DNA of 39,786 nucleotides from an uncultured Nitrosomonadales bacterium (lineage in GTDB: Bacteria; Pseudomonadota; Gammaproteobacteria; Burkholderiales; Gallionellaceae). Position numbers and translations under genes: made by a program. The notes beneath the pieces are model-generated. The model had not been told where the DNA came from and did not search any database. It worked only from the letters and a program-made list of their open reading frames with translations. The stretch is from contig CAIOSY010000170.1 of NCBI GenBank assembly GCA_903861075.1, positions 1 through 39,786 on the forward strand. Direction: 5' to 3'. Shown piece by piece: positions 1-8,468 of the stretch (position 1 is the stretch's first letter; every line of letters begins with the position of its first letter).

Positions 1-1001
1 GACATCTCCAAATGCTCAGGAGCGATGCGATTACTAATTTCACAGGCCTCATCCAGACTCGCCACATGAATAAAGACACCGCGCGTTTCCAGTGCCGTCT
101 TGATAATTTCACGGCGCGGCATTTGCTCCAGTAACTTATCCGCACTTGCCGCCACCTTTTGGATAAACGCCAAATCAGGTGAAATCAAAATTGCCTGAGC
201 CAACTCATCATGCTCAGCTTGCGAAAACAAATCCATGGCGATCCAGTCCGGATCAGTCAAGCCATCACAAATAACCAGAATTTCGGAAGGCCCCGCAATC
301 ATATCAATACCACACACACCGAATACACGACGTTTGGCAGCGGCAACGTAGGCATTCCCAGGGCCGACAATTTTATCCACCTTAGGAATTGTTTTCGTAC
401 CATAAGCCAAAGCCGCCACGGCTTGTGCGCCGCCTATGGTAAACACCCTATCCACACCGGACAAATAGGCTGCTGCCAGCACTAACTGATTTTTGACACC
501 ATCAGGGGTCGGCACCACCATAATCAATTCTGCCACGCCCGCTACTTTTGCAGGCAAGGCATTCATCAATACTGACGAGGGATAGGCCGCTTTTCCGCCC
601 GGCACATAAAGCCCCACACGATCCAGCGGCGTAACCTGCTGACCCAATAGTGTGCCGTCCGCATCTGTATAGCTCCACGAAGCCTGAACCTGCTTTTGAT
701 GGTATTGCGTTACACGCGCGGCGGCGGCCTCGAGCGCCAGACGCTGATCGTCTGGCAATCCTTCAAAGGCGGCGCGCAACTCCTCGCGTGGCAATTCCAT
801 TTCTTCGGCGCCAGACAGCGACAAGCGATCAAATCGCGCGGTGTAGTCCAGCACCGCAACATCACCCCGGGCTTTCACATCCGACAATATAGACGCCACC
901 GTCGCTTCCAACTTCTCATCTGCGGTCTCTTCATAAGCCAGCAAGGCACTCAATGCGACGCTGAAATTTGCATCCCCGCTCGATAATTGTCTGATTTTCA
1001 T
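1..1001 (-). CDS. hisD: Histidinol dehydrogenase, C-terminus cut by window edge
   Basis: Catalyses the last two oxidations of histidine synthesis, L-histidinol to L-histidine, with NAD+ and a zinc ion in the cytoplasm. I read it directly on the minus strand from the ATG at 1001. It stays open to base 1, so the first 333 residues of a usual ~430 are visible. Family blocks are clear: [12 protein letters not shown], the AGPSE segment, and FSQAEHDE, whose Gln and His match the zinc-ligand positions. The visible part ends in RIAPEHLEM, a conserved late segment. The Shine-Dalgarno is weak. A large hairpin separates it from erpA upstream, so it may have its own promoter. Identification is secure. 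Confidence 0.96.
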   Translation of the reverse strand, partial: MKIRQLSSGDANFSVALSALLAYEETADEKLEATVASILSDVKARGDVAVLDYTARFDRLSLSGAEEMELPREELRAAFEGLPDDQRLALEAAAARVTQYHQKQVQASWSYTDADGTLLGQQVTPLDRVGLYVPGGKAAYPSSVLMNALPAKVAGVAELIMVVPTPDGVKNQLVLAAAYLSGVDRVFTIGGAQAVAALAYGTKTIPKVDKIVGPGNAYVAAAKRRVFGVCGIDMIAGPSEILVICDGLTDPDWIAMDLFSQAEHDELAQAILISPDLAFIQKVAASADKLLEQMPRREIIKTALETRGVFIHVASLDEACEISNRIAPEHLEM

Positions 1002-1138
1002 TTTATTAACCGTTCTTTCTCACTATCAACCATATATCGCAAAATTATTTGCCCGAAAAATGCAATTCTCGCACAAGTCGTATTATTCACACCGCGTCCT
1101 GAGGCATTTCGTGAGACAAAATTCAGGACTGTTTTCGG

Positions 1139-1183
1139 TTGTGAAACAGGCCGGATAAGCTGCTTATCCGGCCTGTTTCACAA
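1139..1183. terminator. 22-bp perfect inverted repeat between erpA and hisD
   Basis: Arms 1139-1160 and 1162-1183 are exact reverse complements around a single central base. It lies 17 bp past the erpA stop, where a terminator would sit, but neither side carries a T-tract. It could act as an mRNA-stabilising or rho-dependent 3' hairpin, or be a REP-like element. Confidence 0.55.
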
Positions 1184-1200
1184 TGGCAACACGAATGAAA

Positions 1201-1566
1201 TTAAACCGAGAACGATGACCCGCAACCACAGGTCGTTGTCGCATTCGGGTTTTTAATAACAAACTGGGATCCTTCCAGCCCTTCCGTATAATCAATTTCC
1301 GCACCGACCAGATACTGGTAACTCATAGGATCAATGAGCAATTTGACCCCATCCTTATCAAGAACCGTATCATCTTCATTGGTTATTTCATCAAAGGTAA
1401 AGCCGTACTGAAATCCCGAACAACCGCCCCCGCTGACGAATACGCGCAGCTTCAGTTCGCTGTTACCTTCTTCTTCGATTAACTGTTTAACCTTGGCGGC
1501 GGCGTTGTCCGTAAACACCAGCAGATCTTGTGTCTCTGTTACAGCGGTATCAAGCATTGCATTCAT
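1201..1566 (-). CDS. erpA: A-type iron-sulfur carrier ErpA
   Basis: A-type carrier that receives Fe-S clusters from the scaffold and passes them to apo-enzymes, including isoprenoid and respiratory enzymes. At 121 residues it has the family's usual length. The three cluster cysteines are present: C49 in SGGGCSGF, and C113 and C115 in the terminal CGCGSSF. The first ATG is chosen because AAGGA lies six bases upstream; a second ATG at codon 4 is less well placed. It follows argC on the same strand after a 160-bp gap that holds a possible promoter and inverted repeat, so it may be regulated separately from argC. Identification is firm; erpA rather than iscA fits the argC neighbourhood and the lack of isc genes. 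Confidence 0.93.
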   Translation of the reverse strand: MNAMLDTAVTETQDLLVFTDNAAAKVKQLIEEEGNSELKLRVFVSGGGCSGFQYGFTFDEITNEDDTVLDKDGVKLLIDPMSYQYLVGAEIDYTEGLEGSQFVIKNPNATTTCGCGSSFSV

Positions 1567-1616
1567 GATTAGTCCTTAAAAATTATTTAACGCCGGTTCT
1601 ATCTATTGAGCGCTCA

Positions 1617-1676
1617 GGTTCATCGAGCACTTAGCATGAACCATTTATTTTACGCAAGTTCGTAATGGTACTTCAA
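1617..1676 (-). promoter_or_regulatory. Possible erpA promoter with inverted repeat at the start site
   Basis: On the minus strand TTGAAG (1671-1676) and TAAAAT (1647-1652) are separated by 18 bp. Just downstream, GGTTCAT and ATGAACC (1617-1623 and 1636-1642) form a 7-bp inverted repeat with a 12-bp spacer, placed to be an operator or a leader hairpin. This rests on motif matching only. Confidence 0.35.
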
Positions 1677-1726
1677 TTTTAATGAAAACACTTAAAAAGC
1701 AGATGCTTGATGGTTTAAATAAACGC

Positions 1727-2755
1727 TTAAGGCAGCAAGGGAACCACATTCAACGCCATAGATTCAGGAAAACCGAACATAATATTCATATTCTGCACCG
1801 CCTGTCCTGCCGCACCCTTTACCAAATTATCAATGACAGACAGCACCACAACGGTATCGCCCCCCTGAGGTCTGTGAACAGCGATGCGACAACGATTTGA
1901 ACCCCGCACCGAACGCGTTTCCGGATGACTGCCCGCCGGCATCACATCCACAAAATCTTCATCTGCATAGTACTGCTCAAACAAGGATTGCAAGTCTACA
2001 TCACGCGTAAGTTTGCCATACAAAGTAGCATGAATACCGCGTATCAACGGGGTAAGATGAGGAACAAACGTCAAACCCACCTCTGCGCCGGCAACACTGG
2101 CAAGACCCTGTTTAATCTCGGGTAAATGACGATGTCCGGCCACGCCATAGGCTTTGAAATTGTCCCCTGCTTCTGCAAACAGTGCAGGAATTTCAGCCTT
2201 GCGACCCGCCCCTGACACACCCGATTTTGCATCTGCAATGAGATTCGCCGCATCAACCACACCGGCTTGCAATAAAGGAATAAGCCCCAACTGAACTGCC
2301 GTAGGATAGCACCCCGGGTTAGCGATTAAGCGAGCCTGCTTGATTTGTTCACGATTCACTTCCGGCAATCCATAAACAGCCTCAGGAACCAGATCCGGGC
2401 AAGCGTGCTTCATGCCATACCATTTTTCCCAGCAGGCAATATCCTGCAAACGAAAATCCGCCGCCAGATCAATCACCCTGACACCTGCATCAAGCAGAGC
2501 ACGCGTCTGCTGCATGGCGATACCATTTGGTGTCGCAAAGTAAACCAGATCGCACGCTTCCAGATGCGCCTCATCCGGATGAACGAACTGCAGATCGACA
2601 AAGCCCCGTAAACTCGGAAACATCTGATCGACACGCGTACCGGCATCGGCGCGCGAAGTAATCACCTGCAATTTAACCTGTGGATGTAAAGCCAACAAGC
2701 GCAACAATTCAACACCTGTATAACCCGTCCCGCCGACTATGCCCACTTTAACCAT
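1727..2755 (-). CDS. argC: N-acetyl-gamma-glutamyl-phosphate reductase
   Basis: Third step of arginine synthesis: NADPH-dependent reduction of N-acetylglutamyl phosphate to the semialdehyde. The Rossmann GGTGYTG motif is at the N-terminus and the catalytic cysteine sits in NPGCYPT at about residue 149. The protein has 342 residues, normal for the long-form family. I start it at the ATG at 2755 rather than the GTG one codon earlier because AAGGG is seven bases from the ATG and too close to the GTG. It lies downstream of rpsI behind a strong terminator. argB for the same pathway is separate, at 21832-22716. Confidence 0.96.
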   Translation of the reverse strand: MVKVGIVGGTGYTGVELLRLLALHPQVKLQVITSRADAGTRVDQMFPSLRGFVDLQFVHPDEAHLEACDLVYFATPNGIAMQQTRALLDAGVRVIDLAADFRLQDIACWEKWYGMKHACPDLVPEAVYGLPEVNREQIKQARLIANPGCYPTAVQLGLIPLLQAGVVDAANLIADAKSGVSGAGRKAEIPALFAEAGDNFKAYGVAGHRHLPEIKQGLASVAGAEVGLTFVPHLTPLIRGIHATLYGKLTRDVDLQSLFEQYYADEDFVDVMPAGSHPETRSVRGSNRCRIAVHRPQGGDTVVVLSVIDNLVKGAAGQAVQNMNIMFGFPESMALNVVPLLP

Positions 2756-2802
2756 CACGTTACCCTTGTTTTCAATGTTTAAAAAGAATCGGCATCATAA
2801 TG

Positions 2803-2828
2803 CAAAAACCGCCCGAAGGCGGTTTTTG
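2803..2828 (-). terminator. Rho-independent terminator after rpsI
   Basis: On the minus strand a CCGCC/GGCGG stem is closed by a C(TTCG)G tetraloop and followed by a five-T tract; flanking A and T runs lengthen the stem. It lies 13 bp past the rpsI stop and ends the rplM-rpsI transcript. Confidence 0.9.
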
Positions 2829-2841
2829 TGACACCAAACGC

Positions 2842-3234
2842 TTAACGCTTGGAGAATTGTTTCCTGCGGCGCGCTTTACGCAGACCGACTTTCTTACGTT
2901 CGACTTCACGTGCATCACGTGTTACCAAACCTGCCGCCTTCAATACTGGCTTGAAGTCTGCATTGTAGTCGATCAAAGCACGGGTAATACCGTGACGAAC
3001 TGCACCCGCCTGGCCGTTTTCACCGCCGCCTGATACGTTAACCATGATATCGAACTGACCCAGTGTTTCAGTCAAGCCCAACGGTTGACGCACAATCATG
3101 CGGCCTGTTTCACGTGAGAAGTAAACATCAACTGGCTTGTCATTGACGATGATATCGCCCTTGCCTGCCTTGATAAATACACGTGCTACCGCGCTTTTGC
3201 GGCGACCTGTTCCGTAGTTATAAGAGACAGTCAT
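2842..3234 (-). CDS. rpsI: 30S ribosomal protein S9
   Basis: Small-subunit protein S9, whose C-terminal tail reaches the P-site tRNA. The 130-residue length is exact for the family. It begins [14 protein letters not shown], contains the [17 protein letters not shown] block, and ends in the basic tail RKQFSKR that closes nearly all bacterial S9 proteins. It starts two bases after the rplM stop, so the two are cotranscribed and probably translationally coupled, and a strong terminator follows. Confidence 0.98.
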   Translation of the reverse strand: MTVSYNYGTGRRKSAVARVFIKAGKGDIIVNDKPVDVYFSRETGRMIVRQPLGLTETLGQFDIMVNVSGGGENGQAGAVRHGITRALIDYNADFKPVLKAAGLVTRDAREVERKKVGLRKARRRKQFSKR

Positions 3235-3236
3235 GA

Positions 3237-3674
3237 TTAAGCCTTCAACAAGTTAATGAGTGTTGGTTGCTGTGCTTCATGAGGATGAGCAGAACCTGCA
3301 TACACCTTCATTTTGCGCAACATTGCGTAGCCCAATGGGCCTTTAGGCAACATGCCCTTAACAGCTTTTTCCAAAACGCGAGCAGGATGACGACCTTGCA
3401 TCTTGGTAAAATTTGTCGTGTACAGACCACCAGGATAACCTGTGTGACGATGGTAAAGCTTAGCTTCAGCTTTATTACCTGTTACTCGCAATTTATCCGC
3501 ATTAATGACTACGACGAAATCGCCCGTATCCACGTGTGGGGTGTAAATTGCTTTATGCTTGCCGCGCAGACGCGAAGCAATTTGTGCTGCCAGACGGCCT
3601 AGCACTTGATCAGCAGCATCAACCAGAAGCCATTCATGCTGGACTTCATGCGCTTTTGCGGAAAATGTTTTCAT
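3237..3674 (-). CDS. rplM: 50S ribosomal protein L13
   Basis: Large-subunit protein L13, first gene of the rplM-rpsI operon. It begins [15 protein letters not shown] and contains the conserved [16 protein letters not shown] and [26 protein letters not shown] blocks. The chosen ATG at 3674 gives 145 residues, close to the usual 142. A GTG two codons upstream is possible, but AGGAA is better spaced for the ATG. A short hairpin is possible in the ~40-base leader, where L13 autoregulation could act; this is inference. Confidence 0.97.
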   Translation of the reverse strand: MKTFSAKAHEVQHEWLLVDAADQVLGRLAAQIASRLRGKHKAIYTPHVDTGDFVVVINADKLRVTGNKAEAKLYHRHTGYPGGLYTTNFTKMQGRHPARVLEKAVKGMLPKGPLGYAMLRKMKVYAGSAHPHEAQQPTLINLLKA

Positions 3675-3718
3675 AGCCACTATTCCTAAAATCTATATTG
3701 AAACCTCGAAGGGCGAGA

Positions 3719-3747
3719 ATATTAGTTCACTTCATCCTTCTTGTCAA
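3719..3747 (-). promoter_or_regulatory. Sigma-70 promoter of rplM-rpsI
   Basis: On the minus strand TTGACA (3742-3747) is followed after exactly 17 bp by TAATAT (3719-3724). This is a near-consensus promoter about 45 bp upstream of the rplM start, as expected for ribosomal protein genes. Confidence 0.8.
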
Positions 3748-3874
3748 ATAATATTTTATATTCTTATAGATACTTGATTAGTCACACAAGCTGAACCACA
3801 AAAACAACGCCCTTTTTTACTTTAGATGTCAAATTGTAATAAGATACCGACTCTAAAAATTCGCGCTCCGCATC

Positions 3875-4642
3875 ATGTCCTGGTTTATCACCAATTTTAT
3901 CAGCGCATTTATGCTACCTCCCTTGAGTATATTTCTCATATTATTCACAGGGATTGGTTTATTTTATCGCCACCCGAAATCAGCCCGCCTGCTTTGTACC
4001 GGCTCGGCCATCCTGCTCTGGCTGGCGTCCACCCCCTACATTGCTGAAGGCGCGCTCCATATTCTAGAGTCACAGACTATATCATTGGCAACACCCCCTC
4101 AAGCTGGATCAGCCATTATCATTCTGGGGGGCGGCACTTATTTTTTCGCCCCGGAATATGATCATCAGGATACGGTCAGCCCGGGAACCCTGGTACGTCT
4201 GCGCTACGGCGCAAAACTGCAACGCGAACTCCAGCTCCCACTCCTGGTCAGCGGTGGAAAACCCATGGGTAACAGTGCATCAGAAGCAATGCAAATGCGG
4301 GTCTCGCTAGAACAGGATTTTCGCGTTCCCGTACGCTGGACAGAGGATAATTCCGATAACACGTTTGAAAATGCGCACAACTCATACCTCACCTTACAAA
4401 AAGAAGGCATCCGTAAAATTTATCTAGTCACACATGCCTGGCATATGGCGCGCTCAGCCGCCGCCTTTCGCCGTGCAGGATTTGAGGTTATAGAAGCACC
4501 CACCGCCTTCACGACACGCTACAAAACAGACTTACTTAGCTTTATTCCGCGCGCCGATGCGCTGCGTGACAGTAAAATCTTTGCCCACGAAATAATCGGA
4601 CTGCTCTGGTATCAGGCAAAATCCTCTCTACACTCAACCTAA
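3875..4642 (+). CDS. YdcF/ElyC-like DUF218 membrane protein
   Basis: 255 residues. Two hydrophobic helices at about residues 8-28 and 37-53 lead into a DUF218 domain (roughly 80-245) that starts SAIIILGGG and contains WHMARSAAAFRRAGF. This is the layout of ElyC/YdcF-type inner-membrane proteins, some of which affect envelope polysaccharide metabolism; the substrate here is unknown. The start at 3875 has no clear Shine-Dalgarno, and the ATG at codon 13 is an alternative that would cut into the first helix. It is the first of three plus-strand genes and ends nine bases before the OsmC gene. The domain call is good; no specific function is claimed. Confidence 0.8.
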   Translation: MSWFITNFISAFMLPPLSIFLILFTGIGLFYRHPKSARLLCTGSAILLWLASTPYIAEGALHILESQTISLATPPQAGSAIIILGGGTYFFAPEYDHQDTVSPGTLVRLRYGAKLQRELQLPLLVSGGKPMGNSASEAMQMRVSLEQDFRVPVRWTEDNSDNTFENAHNSYLTLQKEGIRKIYLVTHAWHMARSAAAFRRAGFEVIEAPTAFTTRYKTDLLSFIPRADALRDSKIFAHEIIGLLWYQAKSSLHST

Positions 4643-4651
4643 GGAAATAAA

Positions 4652-5074
4652 ATGAAAGCACGCGTGAAATGGGTCGAAAATGTCGCATTTTTAGGCGAGA
4701 CCGAAAGCAATCACGCCGTCCTCATGGATGGGGCGCCGGCTGCAGGCGGACGCAATCTGGGCCCCCGTCCTATGGAAATGCTACTGCTGGGTGCCGGCGA
4801 CTGCACCAGCTTCGACGTCATGTCTATATTAAAAAAGAGCCGTCAGGCGGTGACCGACTGCTATGTAGAACTGAATGCAGAACGAGCAGAGACCGACCCT
4901 AAGGTATTTACCAAAATCCACATGCACTTCGTCGTCAAGGGCCGCAACATCAAGCCGGAAGTAGTCGAAAAAGCCATCAAGCTCTCGGCAGAAAAATACT
5001 GTTCAGCCTCCATTATGCTAGGCGCTACCGCAGCGGTAACACACGATTTTGAAGTCATACAAGAAGCAATCTAA
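4652..5074 (+). CDS. OsmC family protein (YhfA-like)
   Basis: 140-residue OsmC/Ohr-fold protein. Members with two conserved cysteines reduce organic hydroperoxides, while the YhfA branch is uncharacterised. Here C51 in LGAGDCTSFD and C117 in KYCSAS are at the family's cysteine positions, and RNLGPRPMEMLLLG is the usual N-terminal signature. AAGGA lies eight bases before the ATG. It sits between the DUF218 gene and citramalate synthase, 18 bp from the latter, so the three are probably cotranscribed. Peroxidase activity is plausible but not shown. Confidence 0.85.
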   Translation: MKARVKWVENVAFLGETESNHAVLMDGAPAAGGRNLGPRPMEMLLLGAGDCTSFDVMSILKKSRQAVTDCYVELNAERAETDPKVFTKIHMHFVVKGRNIKPEVVEKAIKLSAEKYCSASIMLGATAAVTHDFEVIQEAI

Positions 5075-5092
5075 TTCCAGGTTAAAACTGCC

Positions 5093-6649
5093 ATGAGCCA
5101 AGTCTTTCTTTATGACACAACCTTGCGTGACGGAACACAACGTGAGGATATTTCTTTGTCGGTTGACGACAAGCTCCTTATTGCCCGCCGCCTGGCTGAC
5201 TTCGGCTTCCACTATATCGAAGGCGGCTGGCCAGGCTCCAACCCCAAAGATGCCGAGTTTTTTGCCCGCGCTGCGAAGCTGAACCTGGGCGGTGCAAAAC
5301 TCGCCGCTTTCGGACGCACCCGACAAAAAAATATTCAGTGCGAGCAGGATAGCAACTTAACAGCCTTGCTGGCGGCTGCCACCCCTGTCGTCACCATGGT
5401 CGGCAAAAGCTCTGACTACCACGTCAAACTGGTTTTATCCGCCACACTAGAAGAAAATCTGCACATGATACGGGACAGCGTTTCCTACATGAAAGCACAG
5501 GGTCGCGAAGTGATGTTCGATGCCGAACATTTCTTTGATGGTTTTATCGCCAACAAGGATTATGCACTGGCAACCTTAAAGGCGGCTTCGGATGCCGGCG
5601 CCAACTGGCTGGTTTTATGCGAAACCAATGGTGGAAAGTTACCCTGGGAAATCGAGGAAATTGTGCGCGAGGTGGGGCGGCACCTGGATACTCCGTTAGG
5701 CGTTCATTGCCATAACGACAGCGGGTGTGGTGTGGCTAATTCGCTAGCGGCCGTGCGTGGCGGCTGCACACAGATACAAGGAACGATCAACGGTTACGGT
5801 GAACGCGTGGGCAATGCCAACCTAACGACCATCATTCCCAATTTGCAACTTAAAATGGATAAAATCGTCGTCAAACCAGCGCAATTAAAAGAGCTTACTT
5901 CGCTCTCCCACTACATTGCCGAAGTCGTCAACCTCAAACATTACAACCACGCGCCATACATCGGCCACAGCGCCTTTGCCCACAAGGGGGGCATCCATGT
6001 CGCCGCCATTTTAAAAGCCGCCGACACCTACCAGCACATCGACCCGGAGCTCGTTGGTAATCAAATGCGCTCTGTGGTATCAGAGCTTTCCGGGCGCGGG
6101 AATATCCAGCTTCACGCGCAGACATTGGGAATCAATCTTAATAACGATGAAGCACAACACGTACTGGGGCGCATCAAACATCTCGAACACGAAGGATTTA
6201 CCTTCGAAGCCGCCGAAGCCAGTGTAGAACTGATGCTGCATCGATTACGTCCCGATTATGTTCACCCGTTTGATCTGATCGATTATTTTGTCATCACCGA
6301 GCGACGCCAAAGCCGGGGCTTATTGTCAGAAGCAACGGTAAAGGTCAAGGTTGCAGGTGAAGTTAAGTTTGTTGCGGCAGAAGGCAACGGTCCGGTCAAC
6401 GCGCTCTCAAGCGCCCTGCGCAGCGGATTATCTGATGCCTATCCAGTACTCAAAACCGTGCGCCTGATTGATTACAAAGTTCGCATCCTCGACAGCGCCA
6501 ACGGCACTTCCGCCCAAATTCGCGTACTTATCACCTTTCAAGGCGGCGGGCATATCTGGACGACTGTCGGCGCCAGCACCAACATCATAGACGCGAGCTG
6601 GCACGCCCTCGCGGAAAGTTTGGAATATGCACTGATAAAACTACAATGA
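5093..6649 (+). CDS. cimA: (R)-citramalate synthase
   Basis: Condenses pyruvate and acetyl-CoA into (R)-citramalate, giving a threonine-independent route to 2-oxobutyrate and isoleucine. The N-terminal HMGL-like TIM barrel (about 4-270) has the DTTLRDGTQRED metal/substrate motif and HCHNDSGCGVAN. A C-terminal LeuA-type allosteric domain (about 390-515) follows. The length of 518 matches the long CimA family rather than 2-isopropylmalate or homocitrate synthase; motifs such as GGWPGSNPKD and KGGIHVAA support this. It is the last gene of the plus-strand group and faces ubiX across 130 bp. Confidence 0.92.
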   Translation: MSQVFLYDTTLRDGTQREDISLSVDDKLLIARRLADFGFHYIEGGWPGSNPKDAEFFARAAKLNLGGAKLAAFGRTRQKNIQCEQDSNLTALLAAATPVVTMVGKSSDYHVKLVLSATLEENLHMIRDSVSYMKAQGREVMFDAEHFFDGFIANKDYALATLKAASDAGANWLVLCETNGGKLPWEIEEIVREVGRHLDTPLGVHCHNDSGCGVANSLAAVRGGCTQIQGTINGYGERVGNANLTTIIPNLQLKMDKIVVKPAQLKELTSLSHYIAEVVNLKHYNHAPYIGHSAFAHKGGIHVAAILKAADTYQHIDPELVGNQMRSVVSELSGRGNIQLHAQTLGINLNNDEAQHVLGRIKHLEHEGFTFEAAEASVELMLHRLRPDYVHPFDLIDYFVITERRQSRGLLSEATVKVKVAGEVKFVAAEGNGPVNALSSALRSGLSDAYPVLKTVRLIDYKVRILDSANGTSAQIRVLITFQGGGHIWTTVGASTNIIDASWHALAESLEYALIKLQ

Positions 6650-6779
6650 GTGGCGATATTGGCTTTATAAGGATTTAATGCGAGCGTACCGTGATGAATA
6701 GTGCAGCTTATTTAACATAGCGCCCGGCCTGCAATCACGGTGGCAAGCGCATGATATTTCCGCCGGGAAAATAGTGACG

Positions 6780-7382
6780 CTATTCCTCGCCCCACCTTGG
6801 CAGCAGGGTATTGGCAATACCAAGATGATCAAGGATACGGGCAACCACGAAATCCACCATATCTGCCACACTCGCGGGATGGTAATAAAAGCCCGGATTG
6901 GGCGGCATGATGACAACACCCAGTCGCGCCAGCTTGAGCATATTTTCCAGATGTATCACGGAAAAGGGCATTTCGCGCGGTGCCAGAATCAACGTGCGCT
7001 TTTCTTTAATCATCACATCAGCCGCTCTGACGATCAAATCATCGCCTATCCCCGCAGCCACTTTAGCCAGCGTACCCATCGTACACGGGCAAATCACCAT
7101 CGCTTCACCCGGATTAGAGCCTGATGCCATAGGCGCATACCAGTCATCCCGTCCATATACACGTAACTCGCCGCTACATGCACCGAATCGTTCGAGCAGA
7201 ACACGCTGAGCTTCCTGCGGACGCGCAGGCAAAACCAGATTCAATTCTTGTTTCGCGACAATTTGCGCGGCCTGAGAATAAACCAGATGTACGCGCTGAC
7301 CGCTTTGCAACAGGCATTCGAGCAAGCGCATACCATAGGGCATACCCGTTGCACCGGTAAAAGCAAGCGTAATCGTTTTCAC
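6780..7382 (-). CDS. ubiX: Flavin prenyltransferase UbiX
   Basis: Makes prenylated FMN, the cofactor of the UbiD decarboxylase in ubiquinone synthesis. The flavin-binding GATGMPYG motif is at the N-terminus, and conserved ICPCTMGTLAKVAAGIGDDLI and LAPREMPF blocks follow. I place the start at the GTG at 7380-7382 (200 residues), because GGAGG lies nine bases upstream; the TTG three codons earlier abuts GGAGG with no spacing. A dispersed-type repeat lies between it and the next gene upstream. Together with coq7 at the far end of the window it shows a ubiquinone-using organism. Confidence 0.94.
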   Translation of the reverse strand: MKTITLAFTGATGMPYGMRLLECLLQSGQRVHLVYSQAAQIVAKQELNLVLPARPQEAQRVLLERFGACSGELRVYGRDDWYAPMASGSNPGEAMVICPCTMGTLAKVAAGIGDDLIVRAADVMIKEKRTLILAPREMPFSVIHLENMLKLARLGVVIMPPNPGFYYHPASVADMVDFVVARILDHLGIANTLLPRWGEE

Positions 7383-7421
7383 AAAAATCAACCTCCAAAG
7401 ATGTAAAACTCAAAGACATTG

Positions 7422-7453
7422 TCCGCAGATTACGCAGATTCACGCAGATTTTT
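7422..7453 (+). repeat. CGCAGATT-type repeat, left arm
   Basis: Contains CCGCAGATTACGCAGATT followed by another CGCAGATT, so an internal 8-base unit recurs three times. An inverted partner lies at 7519-7558. Repeats built on this motif are dispersed in many environmental bacterial genomes (recall). Confidence 0.75.
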
Positions 7454-7515
7454 AAACAGTTACCGTTATTTACGCTTACACTTAATGGATCCCCCATAAG
7501 TTTTTAAGCCTTTGT

Positions 7516-8121
7516 TTAATCAGATTTAATCTGTGTAATCCGTGTAATCTGCGGATAAGTTGTTGTTTTTTCATTATCCATGAAACGGGCGGCGATCAAG
7601 CCATTTACGGTACCAAACACCAGTGCTGCGGCTGCAAAAACAGGGATCAAATAAACGATGCCCGCATGAGGTATCAGCCAAAGGTAGACCACCGCCATTT
7701 GTCCTGCGATGTGTGCGAACGCGGCGCACACGCTTTGCGTGACCGGCCCGAACCAGCGTGAGGGCAAATAGTGTGTCAATGCCAGGGTAAGCAAGCTCAA
7801 CACTGCGCCCGACAATCCCAGAAAAAATCCCGGCGTCAGAAAATTACCGAACAATAAACTCCCTGCAAACACTCTGAGCAAGGACACCCAGACAGCAGTG
7901 CGCCAGCCATAGCGCGCCAATACAATCAACGTAACAATGTTAGCCAGTCCAGGCTTAACGCCAGGCAAAGGAGAAGGAATCGCGCCTTCCAAAATTGTCA
8001 AACCAAGCGCCACTGCCGCCATGCGCGCGACATGATGATCTTCTGCCGTGGCGTGTAGCAAAATTCGAGATTCAGGTTCTGCTTTTCCTGCACCTTGTTT
8101 TTCAGTAATTAAGGCTGTCAT
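7516..8121 (-). CDS. Gx transporter / heptaprenyl diphosphate synthase component I family membrane protein
   Basis: Integral membrane protein of 201 residues from the ATG at 8121, with about five hydrophobic helices between residues 35 and 180. LTILEGAIPSPLPGVKPGLAN is the signature of the family named from heptaprenyl diphosphate synthase component I (Gx transporter-like), thought to be a small-molecule transporter. A GTG at 8151 would add ten residues and deepen the overlap with the upstream NusG_II gene to 50 bp. That neighbour is a frequent partner of this family. The last ~16 residues (PQITRITQIKSD) are encoded by the repeat at 7519-7558, so the natural C-terminus was extended or replaced. 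Substrate unknown. Confidence 0.8.
   Translation of the reverse strand: MTALITEKQGAGKAEPESRILLHATAEDHHVARMAAVALGLTILEGAIPSPLPGVKPGLANIVTLIVLARYGWRTAVWVSLLRVFAGSLLFGNFLTPGFFLGLSGAVLSLLTLALTHYLPSRWFGPVTQSVCAAFAHIAGQMAVVYLWLIPHAGIVYLIPVFAAAALVFGTVNGLIAARFMDNEKTTTYPQITRITQIKSD
7519..7558 (-). repeat. CGCAGATT-type repeat, right arm, overlapping a CDS end
   Basis: On the minus strand it begins TTATCCGCAGATTACACGG and continues with related GATTACACAGATT units. It is an imperfect inverted copy of 7422-7453, 65 bp away, and supplies the stop codon and last residues of the Gx-family gene. Confidence 0.75.
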
Positions 8122-8467
8122 ATCTTTTATAGCTGCCGACCAGTTCGACACTCACCTGATTAGGCAGACACAGCGCAATTTCTCCGGCTTGCTGCAACCA
8201 ACCCTTACGCACGCAATATTGGCGGGGACTCGGATCTTTGGCAATACGAACCTTCCTGTTCTCAATCACAATCAGGCTCAGACCTAAAGGACCGGGCACT
8301 TCAATTTGTTGATTTATGGACAACGACGTTTCGAGAAAAATATGGCCGCCACTGCGTATTACGGCCTTCTCAGCGCGCTCTCCCCCCCAGACTTTCAGCG
8401 TAAAAATCACGAGGCATACACTTGCCACCAGCAGCACCCACCAATCGCCGGCTTTGACGTATTGCAC
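8102..8467 (-). CDS. NusG domain II-containing protein
   Basis: 121 residues: a short N-terminus, one hydrophobic helix (about 8-25, WWVLLVASVCLVIFTLKVW), then a beta-rich extracytoplasmic domain of the NusG_II type (about 30-112) with CVRKGWLQQAGEIALCLPNQVSVEL. Two cysteines flank this segment. Proteins of this kind usually neighbour Gx-family transporters, as here, where the genes overlap by 20 bp. The first codon is GTG, one base after the rapZ stop, so translation is probably coupled to rapZ. Molecular role unknown. Confidence 0.82.
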   Translation of the reverse strand: MQYVKAGDWWVLLVASVCLVIFTLKVWGGERAEKAVIRSGGHIFLETSLSINQQIEVPGPLGLSLIVIENRKVRIAKDPSPRQYCVRKGWLQQAGEIALCLPNQVSVELVGSYKRYDSLNY

Positions 8468-8468
8468 G

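Noticed and set aside
987-1256. 89-codon plus-strand frame over the palindrome
   Set aside because: It overlaps the hisD start and the erpA end on the other strand, has no ribosome site, and translates a hairpin.
3826-4047. Alternative 73-codon frame at the start of the YdcF-like gene
   Set aside because: It is out of frame with a DUF218 protein that has coherent membrane helices and domain motifs.
7383-7515. Insertion sequence flanked by the inverted repeats
   Set aside because: Only 65 bp separates the arms, there is no transposase or target duplication visible, so a dispersed repeat is the better description.
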